A DNA stretch of 64,000 bases from Tilletiaria anomala UBC 951 (lineage: Eukaryota; Basidiomycota; Exobasidiomycetes; Georgefischeriales; Tilletiariaceae), in assembly GCF_000711695.1 (NCBI RefSeq), contig NW_013547007.1:1-64000 (forward strand), in the 5' to 3' direction. How positions within the stretch are numbered: the stretch's first letter is position 1; each line of letters begins with the position of its first letter. A program made the translations under genes and the position numbers. Of the stretch, positions 35,801 through 49,548 are shown one piece after another. The notes beneath the pieces were generated by a model. It saw nothing but the letters and a program-made list of their open reading frames with translations, was not told where the DNA came from and did no database searches.

Positions 35801-38800
35801 GGGACTTCGTGGTTGAGGTCAGGCAGCTGAACGGACCCGTGCTGAGCATGCCCCTGGCATCGATATCGAGGCTGATTTGAGTCACTCGAAGACGAGTCGG
35901 TTGGCTGCATTGCCGTGGCATGACTGTTATTCATGACCTCTACCGCCTTCATCTCCGCCTTCCAGACCTCCTCCGAGGAGTCCGACTCCTGGTCCGCCTC
36001 GGAATCACTACTAGACTCAAGCCCTTCGACCTCTATCCCGTCCTTGGCAACCTTGTCATGTTCCATGCGCATCGAACCCTCGCTTTCGCTTCCGCTGTCA
36101 ACCTCATCCTCATCTCCCTGCTGCTCGTCATGCGAACTGTCACCTGGCCCATCAGTCAAGATGATTGGCTGCTTCGCCTTGAAAGGCGGTGGCACGACTC
36201 GCAGCGGCTGCCGACCGCACCAGAGCTTGCTCCGGCGCTCCGCTGCGGCAGTCGCGTCGTCTCTGAACTTGGTCTCAGACACTGATCTTGGGCGCTCGCG
36301 GATACGTGTGGGCTGAACCTGGCCTGTGAGCGCACTAGGGTGTTTGGAGGACTGCGCCCGTCTGTGGCCCCCGCTCGGCCCAGAGGTGGACGCAGTAGGC
36401 CGATTGGAATCAAGACGCGCCTCTGAGTGGAGTACGTGTATACATCCGTCTTTGGAAAGTTCATGCCCTGTGGACGCCTTATTCTGTTTCTGGTGCTCGA
36501 AATGGGTTGGCGGCTCTCTTGAAGGAAGAAGCGAAAATGCAGGCCAAGTTGCAGGCAGCGATGCAGGTGCTGGTGCAAGAGCAGGCGCAGGCACCACGGC
36601 GCCCGCTTGCGTGTTGATCGGCGGGTCGTCACTACGATATCGATCGCGCTCTGAATCATCCTGCGACGTGTCAGGGCCCTGTCCTGGGCCAATAAAGAGG
36701 GTGATTGTGCTAGCACTGGTGCTTGCGCCCATATTCGCATCCACCTCTACATCCGGGCTTGGAGTGGCTTGGGCACCACCACTAACACCAGTGGATGAAG
36801 TGACTGCTGCTGGGAGTGTGGACGAAGTAGCAAAAGTCGAAATGGATAGAAGAGAAGGGGAGAATGCATCGCTGGAGGCGGCGTCGAAAGTGCGAGCTGT
36901 GACTGTACCCGTCGACGCCAGCGACTCTACAGCGCTGACTGGCTGTCCTGCATCTGCATCTGCATCTGTATGCTCTCCGGCACCACTCGCAGCATGAGGC
37001 GGGGTAAAGTGCTCCTCGATGGCGATCTGGGGTATGTCGACCCGGATCGGCGTGCGGTACACGATGCCCTCGATGACGTTCTGGAGATGTTGCTGCTGCG
37101 CCTCGGCTGAAAACGAGGAAGTGTGAGAGTTGGCTGTGTCGGGTGTCACACCTGTAACGGTGGACGGAAAGCTGTTCTGGCTGTCAGCAGACAGTGGCGG
37201 GCCGCCGAGTAAGACAGACGCGTGCGATGGTGCATCGGACGCGGCGCCTGACGCGTTGGAAAATGTCGAGAATGAGGGCGAGGCGATGGTATGGCTTACT
37301 TCTGCTCCCGCTGCCCCTTCTCCGATTCCCGTATCCGCATCCCACATTGTGCTGGAACCCGTGCTCGCATGCGATGCGAGGTGGAACAGGAGCATCGAGT
37401 CGCGCTGCGACTGCCGATGCATCTCCCTTTCGAGGCGCTCGGCGATCGACAGACCCGAGCGCCGGTCTTGCTCCCACGCCTGCCGCTCAGGCGACATGAG
37501 CAAAAAGGACGCTTCCGAGCCGTCGCTCTGCCTCCCAGCCTCCTCCTCCAGAGCATCCTCTCCATCGGCATCATGCTCAGGTAAGACACGCGGCGCCGGA
37601 GAGTGCGGAGTATCGTTGTTGTTGTTGTTGCCGCCGCCGCTGTCGGATTGTAGCGATGGTCCTTGCCAGCCCGCAATCTGCGCCCGGCTGCTGTTAAGCG
37701 CTTCATCGCTTTCGAAGTCGCTGTGGAATTCGGGAGGCGGACTGTTTGGCACAGGCTGTGAATGCTCTGGCCGCGGCGGTAACAGGGGCGGTGATGTCGC
37801 GGCTAGTGCGCCTGAGCCTGCGCCTTCCTGTCGGGAAGGGCTGGGAGGGCCAGTAGACCCCGCTGGGAAAGGCGGCGGTAGGTCGTCTGGATCCGGCAGC
37901 TCCATTCCGTCGATGTCCTCCCACAGATTACGTCGGCGCAGGGACGCTTGTTGCGCTCGTGCTGTAGATTCTTCCGCATCACCCCCTCCTCCCCTTCCTC
38001 CTCCATCCTGCTGATTCGGCCTTCGTCCTTGTGCGGCGGCTACCAATGTCCGGTCGCCCGCTTGCTCTGCATCCATCACTTCGTCGACCTCCCCTTCCAC
38101 AGCCTCTGCGTCAGCGACATAGTGAGATGAGCCCCGGCTGTCCGCCCGCGAGAGCGGCCGGGAAGAGTCACTCCTGCCATCGCCTGCTGCAAGATCGTGA
38201 CCGCTGCTGGCACTTCCGCGCCTTGTGTCTGCACTGCGCCCCGCGCTGCTGCGCGTGGGCGAGACGTTGCGACTTCGCCTGCTGGAACGTACGACTGTCG
38301 ATGTCGATGCAATTCCCGCCTGGTCATCACTTACGATGCTCTGCGAGCTTCTCGAGCGCGACAGATTCCTGCTGGCGCTGCTCAGTGGATGGCCTGGGGC
38401 CGCGAGTGAGCTGGGCCCTGCAGTAGAAACAGGGCCGCTAAGCGCTGCTGCTGCGACAGCCGCGGCAGCCGCTTTTTTCTTCCTGGCCTTAGCACGCTTC
38501 TCCTTTGCCTCTTGCCTCCTCAGCAGATTGTCGGGTGGCGTGAGCGTCGACCTTCCTAGTGTACCTACTGCCTGCGACGCGGCGGGCAATGAGGTGTTAG
38601 CACCAGCGGCAGCAGCGACGGACGTGGCCCCTATCGGAGAAGCATTCATGAAGCTTCTGCCAACGCCCGGCAGAAGGCCAGTCGTTACAGTCGGCTGATA
38701 TGGGCTGATCCTTCGCATGATAGTGCCAACATTTCCAGCTCCTGCTCCACTACCGCTGCCGCTGACCATGGCCACTCCTCCTGTGGCCCATCGCGAGGCG

Positions 38801-39033
38801 AGGTCATCGAGTCGCGATGTGCTGCTCGATGCAGCGGCACCGAGGGTATACAAACCTGGTCGTGTTCGACCACTCCCGCTTCCGTCTTCAGCAGCACGAG
38901 GCTTATTCGTTCGAAGAGAGTCTGTCCAAAGAGATGGGATGATAGATTTGTCATTAACCCTTGAATGCGAGGGGCGGGAGCCGGCGGGCTGTGCAGACCC
39001 ACCTCGAAAACCTCCGTCCCTCCGTCCCGCCAT
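32851..39033 (-). CDS. Very long disordered protein with C-terminal RING-H2 finger, probable E3 ubiquitin ligase
   Basis: Exon 1 (39033-33023) and exon 2 (32962-32851) join in phase 2, about 2040 residues. Almost all of it is low complexity: Ser/Pro/Ala-rich, acidic patches (DSDSDG, ESSSDSEADQ), poly-Ala and poly-Asn runs. The only clear domain is at the C-terminus. CTICQMQFRPDQMACIFPC in exon 1 continues across the intron as LHIFHDSCASRLLKTVRTC and PHCRRD. Together they give a full RING-H2 set C-x2-C-x11-C-x-H-x2-H-x2-C-x9-C-x2-C. Just before it is a helical, more ordered stretch (LDVLASRLEQDGDHYEALAA, RRRTKDGKIKQKLSVTGLRV). The intron cuts the RING between the first His and the FH; the in-frame acceptor restores every ligand. 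The start is uncertain: ATG 39033 has good context (MAGRRDGG), while an upstream ATG at 39165 would add 44 residues. Substrate and location are unknown. Confidence 0.8.
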
Positions 39034-39544
39034 TTTGCGCTTCCATGCTTTGCCAGGGGCTTCGCAAAGGTCTTTCTCCCTTTTTCGGCTGTGATGGTTG
39101 ACGAAGTCTGCTGCTTGCTTAGAGGTATGGGCCCATCTTGATGGCCCAAAGAGTTGGCTTCTCATCGACTGTTTGCGGAGTCTATATATCTCGGCGCTGC
39201 ATCGGGGCCCATACACTGCTCCTGTGCCCACCTGCTCCGCCCAGCTGAGATCCGCCGGTGTGTCCGAGCTTCAGACCACAGCGCTGCATATATACTGACT
39301 CCATCCAATAGCATCGGATGCCTCGGCTAAAGCTTAAATGAACAGAGTGTCCATCACTCGGGCACTCTGTGCGGAGGCGAGGGCGTGCTTCGCATTGTGG
39401 CCAGCGTCGCTGGCGCATCATGCTACTATGAGGCTCGTCTATTTACAAAGAAAGCATCCAAATGCGAAGCGCTGACTATGCGATACGGACCAAGGAAAGG
39501 AAAGGGGAGAGAGGCTGGACGCTTCATCTCTCCGTCATCATTCT
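39034..39544. promoter_or_regulatory. Interval between HAAO 3' end and the RING gene start
   Basis: 511 bp. It should hold the promoter of the RING-H2 gene and the 3' end of the dioxygenase gene. The frame of the RING gene stays open upstream to about 39231 but without coding character. Confidence 0.3.
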
Positions 39545-41750
<2,206 letters not shown>

Positions 41751-44654
41751 TCACGACTTGGAACCCCTCGGGGTTGTGGAGAGCGACGCCCTCGTCGGCT
41801 TCTTGAGGTTGCTGCGCTTGGCCGTGGTGACATCGTGCGGCAACGCAACGATAATGTTGCGCGAATTGTACCCGTACTCGTCCTGCACAACGCGGTCCGC
41901 GTACCTGCGGATTTGGTACTCTCCTAGCTTGCCCTTCTTGACTGCCTCGAAGGACCAGTTGACGACGAACGGCCCAGAGGAAGTTACGATGCTCGTCTCG
42001 TTATCCTCGCCAACGTCAAAGCGAGCGGGGGTAAAGGTGACCTCTTCGTCCATGTACGCCACGTGGTGCGGCTTGAGCTGCAGCCGCCGCGGGATCGGCT
42101 TCGACTCGGCAGGGAAAGAGCGGTCGAAGCCGAGGCTGCCCTTGTTCTTGCCATCTCCGATGAGCGTATCGATTAGGAGCAGGTACGTCTTACAAGTCGC
42201 CAAGACGTATCGGCCGTCGGAAGTGACGTCAACTCCGAGGATCGGATCGCCCAATGCCGGCAGAGCTGTGAGAAGGAAAATCAAAAATCAGTCAATTGTG
42301 TGATTCTGCCTGATTGAAGACATGACTTTGTGCACTCACCCGTCTTGGCATTCTTGCCAATCTTATCAAACAGCCGAATGTCACCTTTCTTGCTCGCGAC
42401 AGCGAGACGCCCTTGCTTGTCCGTAGCCGCGGCGCTAAACTCAGCTTTGATGGTGTACTGCTTGAATTGGCTGTCAACGAGCTTCTGGCCGCTCAGGCGC
42501 GGATCAATACGGTAGACGCTGTTGTGGCTTGTGCCGATGAGCGTCTGCTCTGCGGACATCTGCGCGTATTTGCTCGAAGGAAGGACGTTGGACACCCCGA
42601 CGTCCTCATGCACGTTCCACTCTTCAACGATCTTGCCATACTCGAGGTCCATCTTGAAGAGCGAGTGCTGGTTCGAAGGATCCATCATGACCATCGCTGT
42701 GTCCTCGTTGTGCAGCATGACCTGTAGAACCCACATCTCGCGTCAGTCCTTCGTTTACTTCTTCATTTCTCTTCCATCTGTCGACTCGCCTTCTTTGGAT
42801 TGAAAGTCTTGCCCTTGGGCGTGCAGACTTTGTTGATAGTTGTTGCAAATTCGAGCTTGTCGTCATCTGTGTGCCTAAACACACCGATGCGATTGCCACG
42901 CACAACGAAGGTCCGATCGTTTTTGTAGCCGACGGCAAGCTGGCTGTTCAGATCGCGTACGCTGCCATCATCCGGCATGCCTTCGGGTGCGTCTCCAAGC
43001 TGCTTCTCCACCTCGTCGTCGTAATATTCGTCTTCCTCATCTCCCTCCGGTACGCCCTCTAGTGTGGCCTCGACGCGCGACGAATCCGCCTCATCGTCGT
43101 CGTCTTGCGCATGAACCAGCCGATCGGCCCGCCTCTCCTTCTCTGCCGCCTCTTCTTCCTCTTGCTCGACAGGCGTCATCTCGACATCTTCCTCGTAGGC
43201 CTGCAGGAGGTACTTTTTCTCATTCTCCTTCATCTTCCCCCAGCTCTCCTCGTTCAGCGTCTCCCACAGGCAGCGGCTGAAGCCAGACTGGAAGGACTCG
43301 TAGTCTTCGCGTTTATAGAAGCGCAAGAGCCATGAGTAGCAGTCACGCGAAGGTCCCTCGGTGAAGTAATTCCAGACGGCGGAGAGATTGTCGAGCGCAA
43401 AGTTGATATTCATCTCGGCGCCTACTCGTTGCGACAGCCAGTGCCGCTCGGGCCCGGAGACTGTGAGCCAGTCTGGAATAGCCAGGAGAAAATAGGTAAA
43501 TTCGAGAGCCTGTCGTGTGCAACTCCAGAGGAAATGAAAATAATAATAAAAGCAGGCCTGATGACTCACAGAGGAACTGGCCAGCATGGATAACCTTCGC
43601 CTGTGCATTCTTCTGCTGGTTCATGAACAGCCCAGTGGCTTCGTCGTAGAGGTACAGATCCGCGACAGCGGACAGGGAGACCGTCTCCGCAGATTCGCCA
43701 GGAAAACTTGGCGGCATGGCATCCTTGCTGGGCTCAGCAGGCACCTGAGGCTTGGACCTGGCCTTTGCCTTGCCTTTGCCATTTCCCTTCTCTGCTGTTG
43801 CTGCTGCGGACACAATCGCAGCGGCTCCAGTTGGTGCTGTTGGTGTCTGTGTTTCCTTCTTTTCGTCTATAACGGGGGCGTTGCTGAGCTCCTGCGGGAG
43901 ATCTGGGTACGCGCGTGCAGGTGCGGGTGGCCTATGTGCGGGGAACGGCGCGATTGGTGAGCTACTCTTGGCCATGCTTGCCGCGGGAAGTGCATACTCA
44001 CTTGTACTTGAGCTTTTCCAGGTCCTCATCCGTAGCCTCTTCGTGACTTCGACCATATTTTCTCTCAAAGATGCATTGCAAAAATGTAACTTCGAAGATG
44101 CTGCGCGTGACAGCATTGACCTGTGTGCTGTCGATGACGAACTCCAGGAGGTCATCCTCGTCCCCATGAGAGCCGTTGCCAACATCCCTCCAGACAAATG
44201 TCGGCGCAGCACTCTCTGCGTCTGCATCCTTGGTAGAATGCGCATCACTGATCTGCCCCTGCTCTGCGGTAGTGGTGGAGGCCCTGAACTCGAGCGCTTC
44301 ATCGATGAGGAAGCTGCGCTCGTCGTCGTTCTCTTCATCCTCCTCCAGCAGCTGCTCCTCGCCCTCTTCGTAGGCACGCGTGATGACAAGCTGGTAGTTG
44401 TGCTCTGTTGTCGTACGCCGAATGGTCGCAACAGCATCCTTGTAGATGCACTCCCGCGAGCCCTTGATGCTACCCGGTCGCACGAGGTAGAGCGAGCCCG
44501 AGGGCAGCTGCATCAGCTCAGCATTGTTGGCGTCTCCCCATATCTTGCCAAACACTGGAAGAAGAGAAGCGTATTCCAGAAAGAGAGCATCATCAGTATG
44601 TGTGCTCTCTCGTGACCGAAATGCTTTCAACTCACGCGACTTGAGCATGAACAT
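41751..44654 (-). CDS. vid27: VID27 family protein
   Basis: Six exons, 44654-44636, 44554-44002, 43931-43570, 43472-42790, 42721-42340 and 42265-41751, give 837 residues. The N-terminal domain has LFGKIWGDANNAELMQLPSG, then SLYLVRPGSIKGSRECIYKD, and VITRAYEEGEEQLL. The middle PH-like part includes LYLYDEATGLFMNQ, YWLTVSGPERHWLSQRV and FALDNLSAVWNYFTEG, then CYSWLLRFYKREDYESFQSG. A long acidic linker follows. The C-terminal WD-like/VID27 domain starts LNSQLAVGYKNDRTFVV and includes VMLHNEDTAMVMMD, FKMDLEYGKIVEEW, LAVASKKGDIRLFD, DPILGVDVTSDGRYVLATCK and a basic tail. Vid27 is a cytoplasmic protein first tied to vacuole import and degradation of gluconeogenic enzymes; its biochemistry is unclear. 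Exon 1 is 19 nt. The intron at 42722-42789 has a GC donor (AAG|GCGAGT). The acceptor of exon 3 (43931 versus 43961) is uncertain by 30 bases. Confidence 0.92.
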
Positions 44655-45275
44655 GGTGGGCGAACCAGCAGCTGCGCGGTTGGTACGCGCCTGAGATCGA
44701 AAGTTGAGACGATGACCGTACAGAGGTGTAGACTGGCTAAGAGTGGTATCAGTCCAGTGAGCTCGCAGATAATGTCCCCAAGAACACCGGGGACCTTGGT
44801 TGAGTGGGAGATGGTGAAAGCGCCAACGTAGTTGGGATGGACAAGAGATCATGCAAGAAAAGCGTCGCGCTCCTGTGGTGTTGATCTCGCGTTTTGTAGT
44901 GGATGTCATCATGGAGAGACAGCGGTTCGCCCTCAGATTTTTCGCTTTCTTTCTTTTTGGTGCCTTTGTTGCCTCCGCGTGGCACTGGCGTGGCCAAGCC
45001 GTCCCGTGGCTGGTAGAAGGCGCATTTCTTTCTTTGTCCTTTTTGTGTTCCGGGTCCCGCTTGCTAATGCAGCAGGCGATGCGAGAAGAAGCTCTCCACA
45101 GCAAAAGAAAAGCTCATCCATCGTCTGTTGGCCACATTCTCCTGATGGAGATCGATCTGCAGCAGCTCACATCTGGACTCCAAACGCAGCCTCCCCTTGC
45201 AAGGAAGACTGGGTCGTGCTCGAAATTCTGCGACCACTGCATCACGCAGAGGAGAGCCCAGAATAGCAGAACAAG
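44655..45275. promoter_or_regulatory. Divergent promoter between VID27 and eIF3d
   Basis: 621 bp between divergent start codons. Open frames here are extensions of VID27 or chance frames. No clear TATA box. It must supply both promoters if the models are right. Confidence 0.4.
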
Positions 45276-47382
45276 ATGGCATCCTTCCTCTTGCCCAAGC
45301 TGCCAGAGACCGGCGACAAGTTCGGCCCGCCCAACGAAGATGCATTCTCAGCCGTCCCCGATGAGTTCAAGGGTATCCCCTTTGCGCCTTTTGCCAAGGT
45401 GAGTGCTATCACATGTCCAGCGGTAAACAAAATTGACTGTTGCTGAGTTACTGGATTCTCCCAACGGGCATTCTCTTTCAGTCCGACAAGATCGGCCGCA
45501 TCGCAGACTGGAACTCGCCATCCGGCTCCGGCTACGGCGATGACCGCAACCGGCGCGGTCAGCTAGGCAGGGGTACAACGGCGTTCGGCTCTTCTATGGC
45601 GGGCAATGCCTTCGCCTACCAGCACGGAGAGGACGAAGCCACATTCTCGCTCGTCGACAACGCGCGCGCATCCGGCCCCGGCGGCTTCGGCGGTCGAGGC
45701 GGCTTCGGTGCAGGCGGCCGCGGCGGCCGTGGCGGTGCTCGTGGAGGTCCCGGGGGGCGCGGAGGACGAGGCAGCGCGAAGCTCGGTGGTGCTGCGCCCG
45801 TCTTCTCGCCTTTTGTCGGGCGTGGTGGCTTCGGCGCTCGAGGCCGCGGCGGCTTCCGTGGTGGTCGCGGCGGCGGCAGGTTCAGGGATTGGGACAGGCC
45901 ACAGCGAACACGAGAGGCTAGTGTCGCTGTCGGGCCCGAGTGGGAACAACTCGAGGAGATCGACTTTACGCGCCTTGGTAAACTCCACCTTGGTGTCGAA
46001 GAGGCTTCGACCATGTGAGCAATGATACTCCATTTGTTACCTCCCCCACAACTGGCAGTTGTCACTGATTCTTTGCTCTTCTCTTCTCAACCTTTTCATC
46101 TTGCTTTCCAGCTCCGAGCACGGCACGCTATATGGATACGACCGCACCTTCGACAGGATCAACTCGGTCCGCTTGGAAAAGCCGCTGCAACCCCTGGACC
46201 GGATCCGTTACAACATCACCACCTCAGACGACCCCATCATACAGCGCATCGCATCCGAGCCAGCACAAGCTAGCGAGGATGGAGTCAAACCGACGAGGAT
46301 CTACATCACCGACTCGATCCTCGCTTTGCTCATGTGTCTGCCTCGCGCCGTGTACCCGTGGGATATCACCATCACGTCGCAAGACGGCACGGTCTTCTTT
46401 GACAAGCGCGATGGCGGTGCGTTCGACTTTGTCACGGTCAACGAGAACGCTGCCGATCCGCCACTTGAACCGACGGAGCTCAAGGACGACAAGGACACCC
46501 ACCCGGCCAACAGAGACGCAGCCGCAGCCGCGGCAGCCAAGGCGGACCCGATCAACACCCCTTCGTCGCTCTCGCTCGAGGCTACGTACATCCTGCAAAA
46601 CTTTTCTTTCCTCGTCGTCAAAGAGGAGCAGAAGCATACGCTGGTTGATGGCGAGAACCCGTTCTACAGCCCAGAGGAGACGGACCCGCTGGCTTCGTGC
46701 GGATATCGTTACCGCCGATTCAACATCTCCTCCGCCGAGAACGACCCTATCGAGCTCGTCGTCAGGACTGAGGTGGACGCGTTTCTGCCCGGCGCGACTG
46801 CTTCTGCGCCGCAGCAACTGGTCACAATCAAGACGCTGAATGAGTTTGACTCCAAGTCGCAGGGCGCTGGCGGCGCGCCAGACTGGCGCAGCAAGCTCGA
46901 CAGCCAGCGCGGGGCGGTCGTCGCAACGGAGATGAAGAACAACTCGTTCAAGCTCGCTCGATTCGCCGTGCAGGCCATCCTCGCCGGCGCGGACACGATG
47001 AAGCTCGGCTACATCTCTCGTGCTAGCCCCAAGGATGCCAGCAGGCACGTCATCCTCGCGACGCAGAGCGTCAAGCCGCGCGAGTTTGCGGCACAGATGA
47101 ATTTGAACCTCAAAAATGGCTGGGGAATTGTCAGGACGATCGTCGATCTCGTCAGGAAGAAGGACGGTAAATTCGTCTTGCTCAAGGACCCCAACAAGGT
47201 GCGTAGGCATGTTCCCCGATTTTTGCGCATGACCTTCACTAACCATGCCCTGCTTGTATCTCTTCTGCCACATGCAGTCTGTCATCCGCCTCTACTCGGT
47301 CCCCCTTGATTACCCGAACCAAGAAGACGAAATTGAGGAAGAGGAGAAGGACGCTCCAGAGTACGATGAGGATGACATGTAA
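45276..47382 (+). CDS. eif3d: Translation initiation factor eIF3 subunit D
   Basis: Exons 45276-45398, 45482-46014, 46112-47198 and 47278-47382 give 615 residues. The N-terminus has FKGIPFAPFAK, SDKIGRIADWN and the RNA-binding segment AYQHGEDEATFSLVDN. A Gly/Arg-rich RGG region follows (about residues 105-190), then REASVAVGPEWEQLEEIDF. The cap-binding core includes DSILALLMCLPRAVYPWDI, VFFDKRDGGAFDFVTVNENA, EATYILQNFSFLVVKEE, YRYRRFNI and MKNNSFKLARFAVQAILAGA, then KLGYISRASPKDASRHVILA. The short last exon (VIRLYSVP, then an acidic DEDDM end) is typical. eIF3d is the mRNA cap-binding subunit of eIF3. It is absent from Saccharomyces but present in most other fungi. The RGG insert is longer than I would expect for plant or animal eIF3d. 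Confidence 0.95.
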
Positions 47383-49548
47383 TTGTGGGCTACCTCGTTT
47401 GATTCTAGCTTGTCGTGTTTATCTTTACCTGTTCGCTGTCGTCTCGGCATATCCTCCGCATCCCCGTCCGTCGAATATGAGGTTAGCCAACGTGGAAATG
47501 CTTGGGCAACCTTCATGATCAGAAGCCCAACGGGTGCATCGTGTGCTTCCTCCGAGTTCCTTCGCCGCTTACCTCCTTTGGATTTTGAGAGACGCAAGAA
47601 TCGAAATTCTGAGGCGAACAGACTCTGCGTCGACACAACATGACTAGGAGTAGTGTACGCAATCTGGGTCAACCACAGGTGGTGCTTGGTACATTACTTG
47701 TGCAAAGTGCATCTAAAGCGTGTCGAATAGGGTGCTTGTCAGACGGGGTATAAGAGTGGGCTAGGAGCTTTCACAGGCTCCTTTTCTATATTTCGTCGCC
47801 ATTGGCACTGTTGCTTCCGGCAACACTTGTAAATACATGGACGAATTCGCAGTTGAGTGAAATGGTTTGCTCCATAGGGAGGAGCAAAACGGCCCGCTGA
47901 TCTTGAGCGGGCTCCGTCGGGCGTTGGATGTTTCTTCGTTGGACAACAAGTATATAATGATGGAAAAAAACAGCACTCTTTCGATCTTTTATCGATATAT
48001 CTGCGGTCCGCCTCGACATTCCCCTTGACCCTACATGTATAGTTCATATTCCGATGAGAGTCGAACCTTGGTAAATCAAATAAACGTCAGGCGACGTCAC
48101 TAGGGTGGCGACGAGCGGTCACGTGGTCACAGCTGGCCAGGATCGAGCGTCAAGGCATTAGGACGCGAGTTGCAAGACTCGCCCTGATGATGAGAGTTAA
48201 CGCTCTCAGTCTCACACGAGAACAGAGCCGGAGAAGAAGCCTGATGAGACGTGGGCATGCACCGACGGCTAAGAAGAGTTCCAAATTCAAAAATCCAAAA
48301 AGAGGGCCTGAAACTCAAAAAAATTATACGATGATGCCAAAGTTGGAGCGCTGAACAATTCTCGGCCGACCTCTTCACAACTTTGCTGGATGCTAAAGCC
48401 TGGAAATTGGCCAGAGGAAGCTGCTGGAAGTTGGAATGCTGGAATCTGAATGCACAGTGCACGCTTCAGGAACCGATGTGTGAGTAGTCTAGTCGTCGGA
48501 TAGTATTTCGAGGGGGATATGGACTCTTTGAATGGGCTGGAGGCGGACTACCCGGCTTGAGATAAATATGTAGCTATAGCATTCGATTATACTGCACCCA
48601 AGTAGAAGTTCAGTGCAGAGTGCGATTCAGCGATAAAGTAAAAAAGAAACCCCGCAGGAGTGCAGATTCAACAGGAAAAGGGGAACACAGGGAAAAGATC
48701 AGTGAGTCGTGGGTGTTGTTTGCAATGACCGCATACTTGCATGATGACCCCCCTAACGCCAAACAGGTCACTTGCAACAGCAAACCAAAGCCTATTTGCC
48801 GTATTTTACTATATTTCATGGAACACCCAATGAACACGCAAGTTGCAATCTTGACTTATCTTCCAGCAACAGCATACATCCCTCTCGGGTGTCAAAACGG
48901 ACAGCCGTTTGTTTTGGCCAGATGTTTTAGGGAAGACTTGCTCGATCTTGTCCGGGACAACGGGTCCCTGTACTGCCAAGTCCCGTGTCCCCTGTAGTAG
49001 CCGTGCTCTGCGCAGCGGTCTACGGTGGGTGAGAGAAAGTGAAGAAACAAATGGAAATGGAGTTGCGTTAAGAATCACTGGAATTGAGGCCAGAGTTGGC
49101 AGTTCGACAAATATATGTATGTATAATACACGCTCTTCGGGATTTGCAATTGAGCGTTGCCCTCAGAAGGTACGAAAGTCTCGTCGCAAGGCCTACTGGG
49201 TGCGCACGCTCGAGCGTACTTTGAACCATCTGGGCAGTGTCATTAGTAGGTACAGCTTCGGCGAGTCTCGCCATACATTATGTAGCTAGCACTCTAGAAA
49301 CTCCAACCTGTCATTGAAGTTTTAAAAATAGCCTCTGTGGAAAAGATTTACCACCCAACGTCATGGCCTCACGTCAGCTCATCACACGTAGCTCCGTTTG
49401 CATTTGGTCGAGAGCATGAGCCTGTGAAATTGTTTCGGCAGATCTCAGCATGCTCTGAAGCTGCGCTGCTGCGCGCGCGACCTTCAGCAAACATGTTTCT
49501 ATCAATCTATTTACCCACATGATACATGGCAATCCATACTTGTCCCCA
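47383..49548. other. 2.2-kb gene-free interval, AT-richer
   Basis: No supported gene. The segment 48280-48330 is A-rich, and 48380-48450 has imperfect repeats of a CTGGAA-type unit. Frames are short. A GGTTCGA-like B-box reads on the minus strand near 48060 but lacks a matching A-box and stem pairing. It should hold the 3' ends of eIF3d and the ABC1-family gene. Confidence 0.35.

Noticed and set aside
37130-38014. 294-codon open frame antisense to the RING gene
   Set aside because: Composition mirrors the low-complexity coding strand; no domain.
46224-47285. 353-codon frame antisense to eIF3d
   Set aside because: Shadow of a well-supported gene; no domain of its own.
48040-48080. tRNA-like B-box (GGTTCGAC) on the minus strand
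   Set aside because: The T-arm does not pair and no A-box or acceptor stem could be found at the right distance.
47383-49548. Search for a transposon or other mobile element in the largest gene-free interval
   Set aside because: No terminal repeats, transposase or reverse-transcriptase-like frames were seen; only A-rich and simple imperfect repeats.
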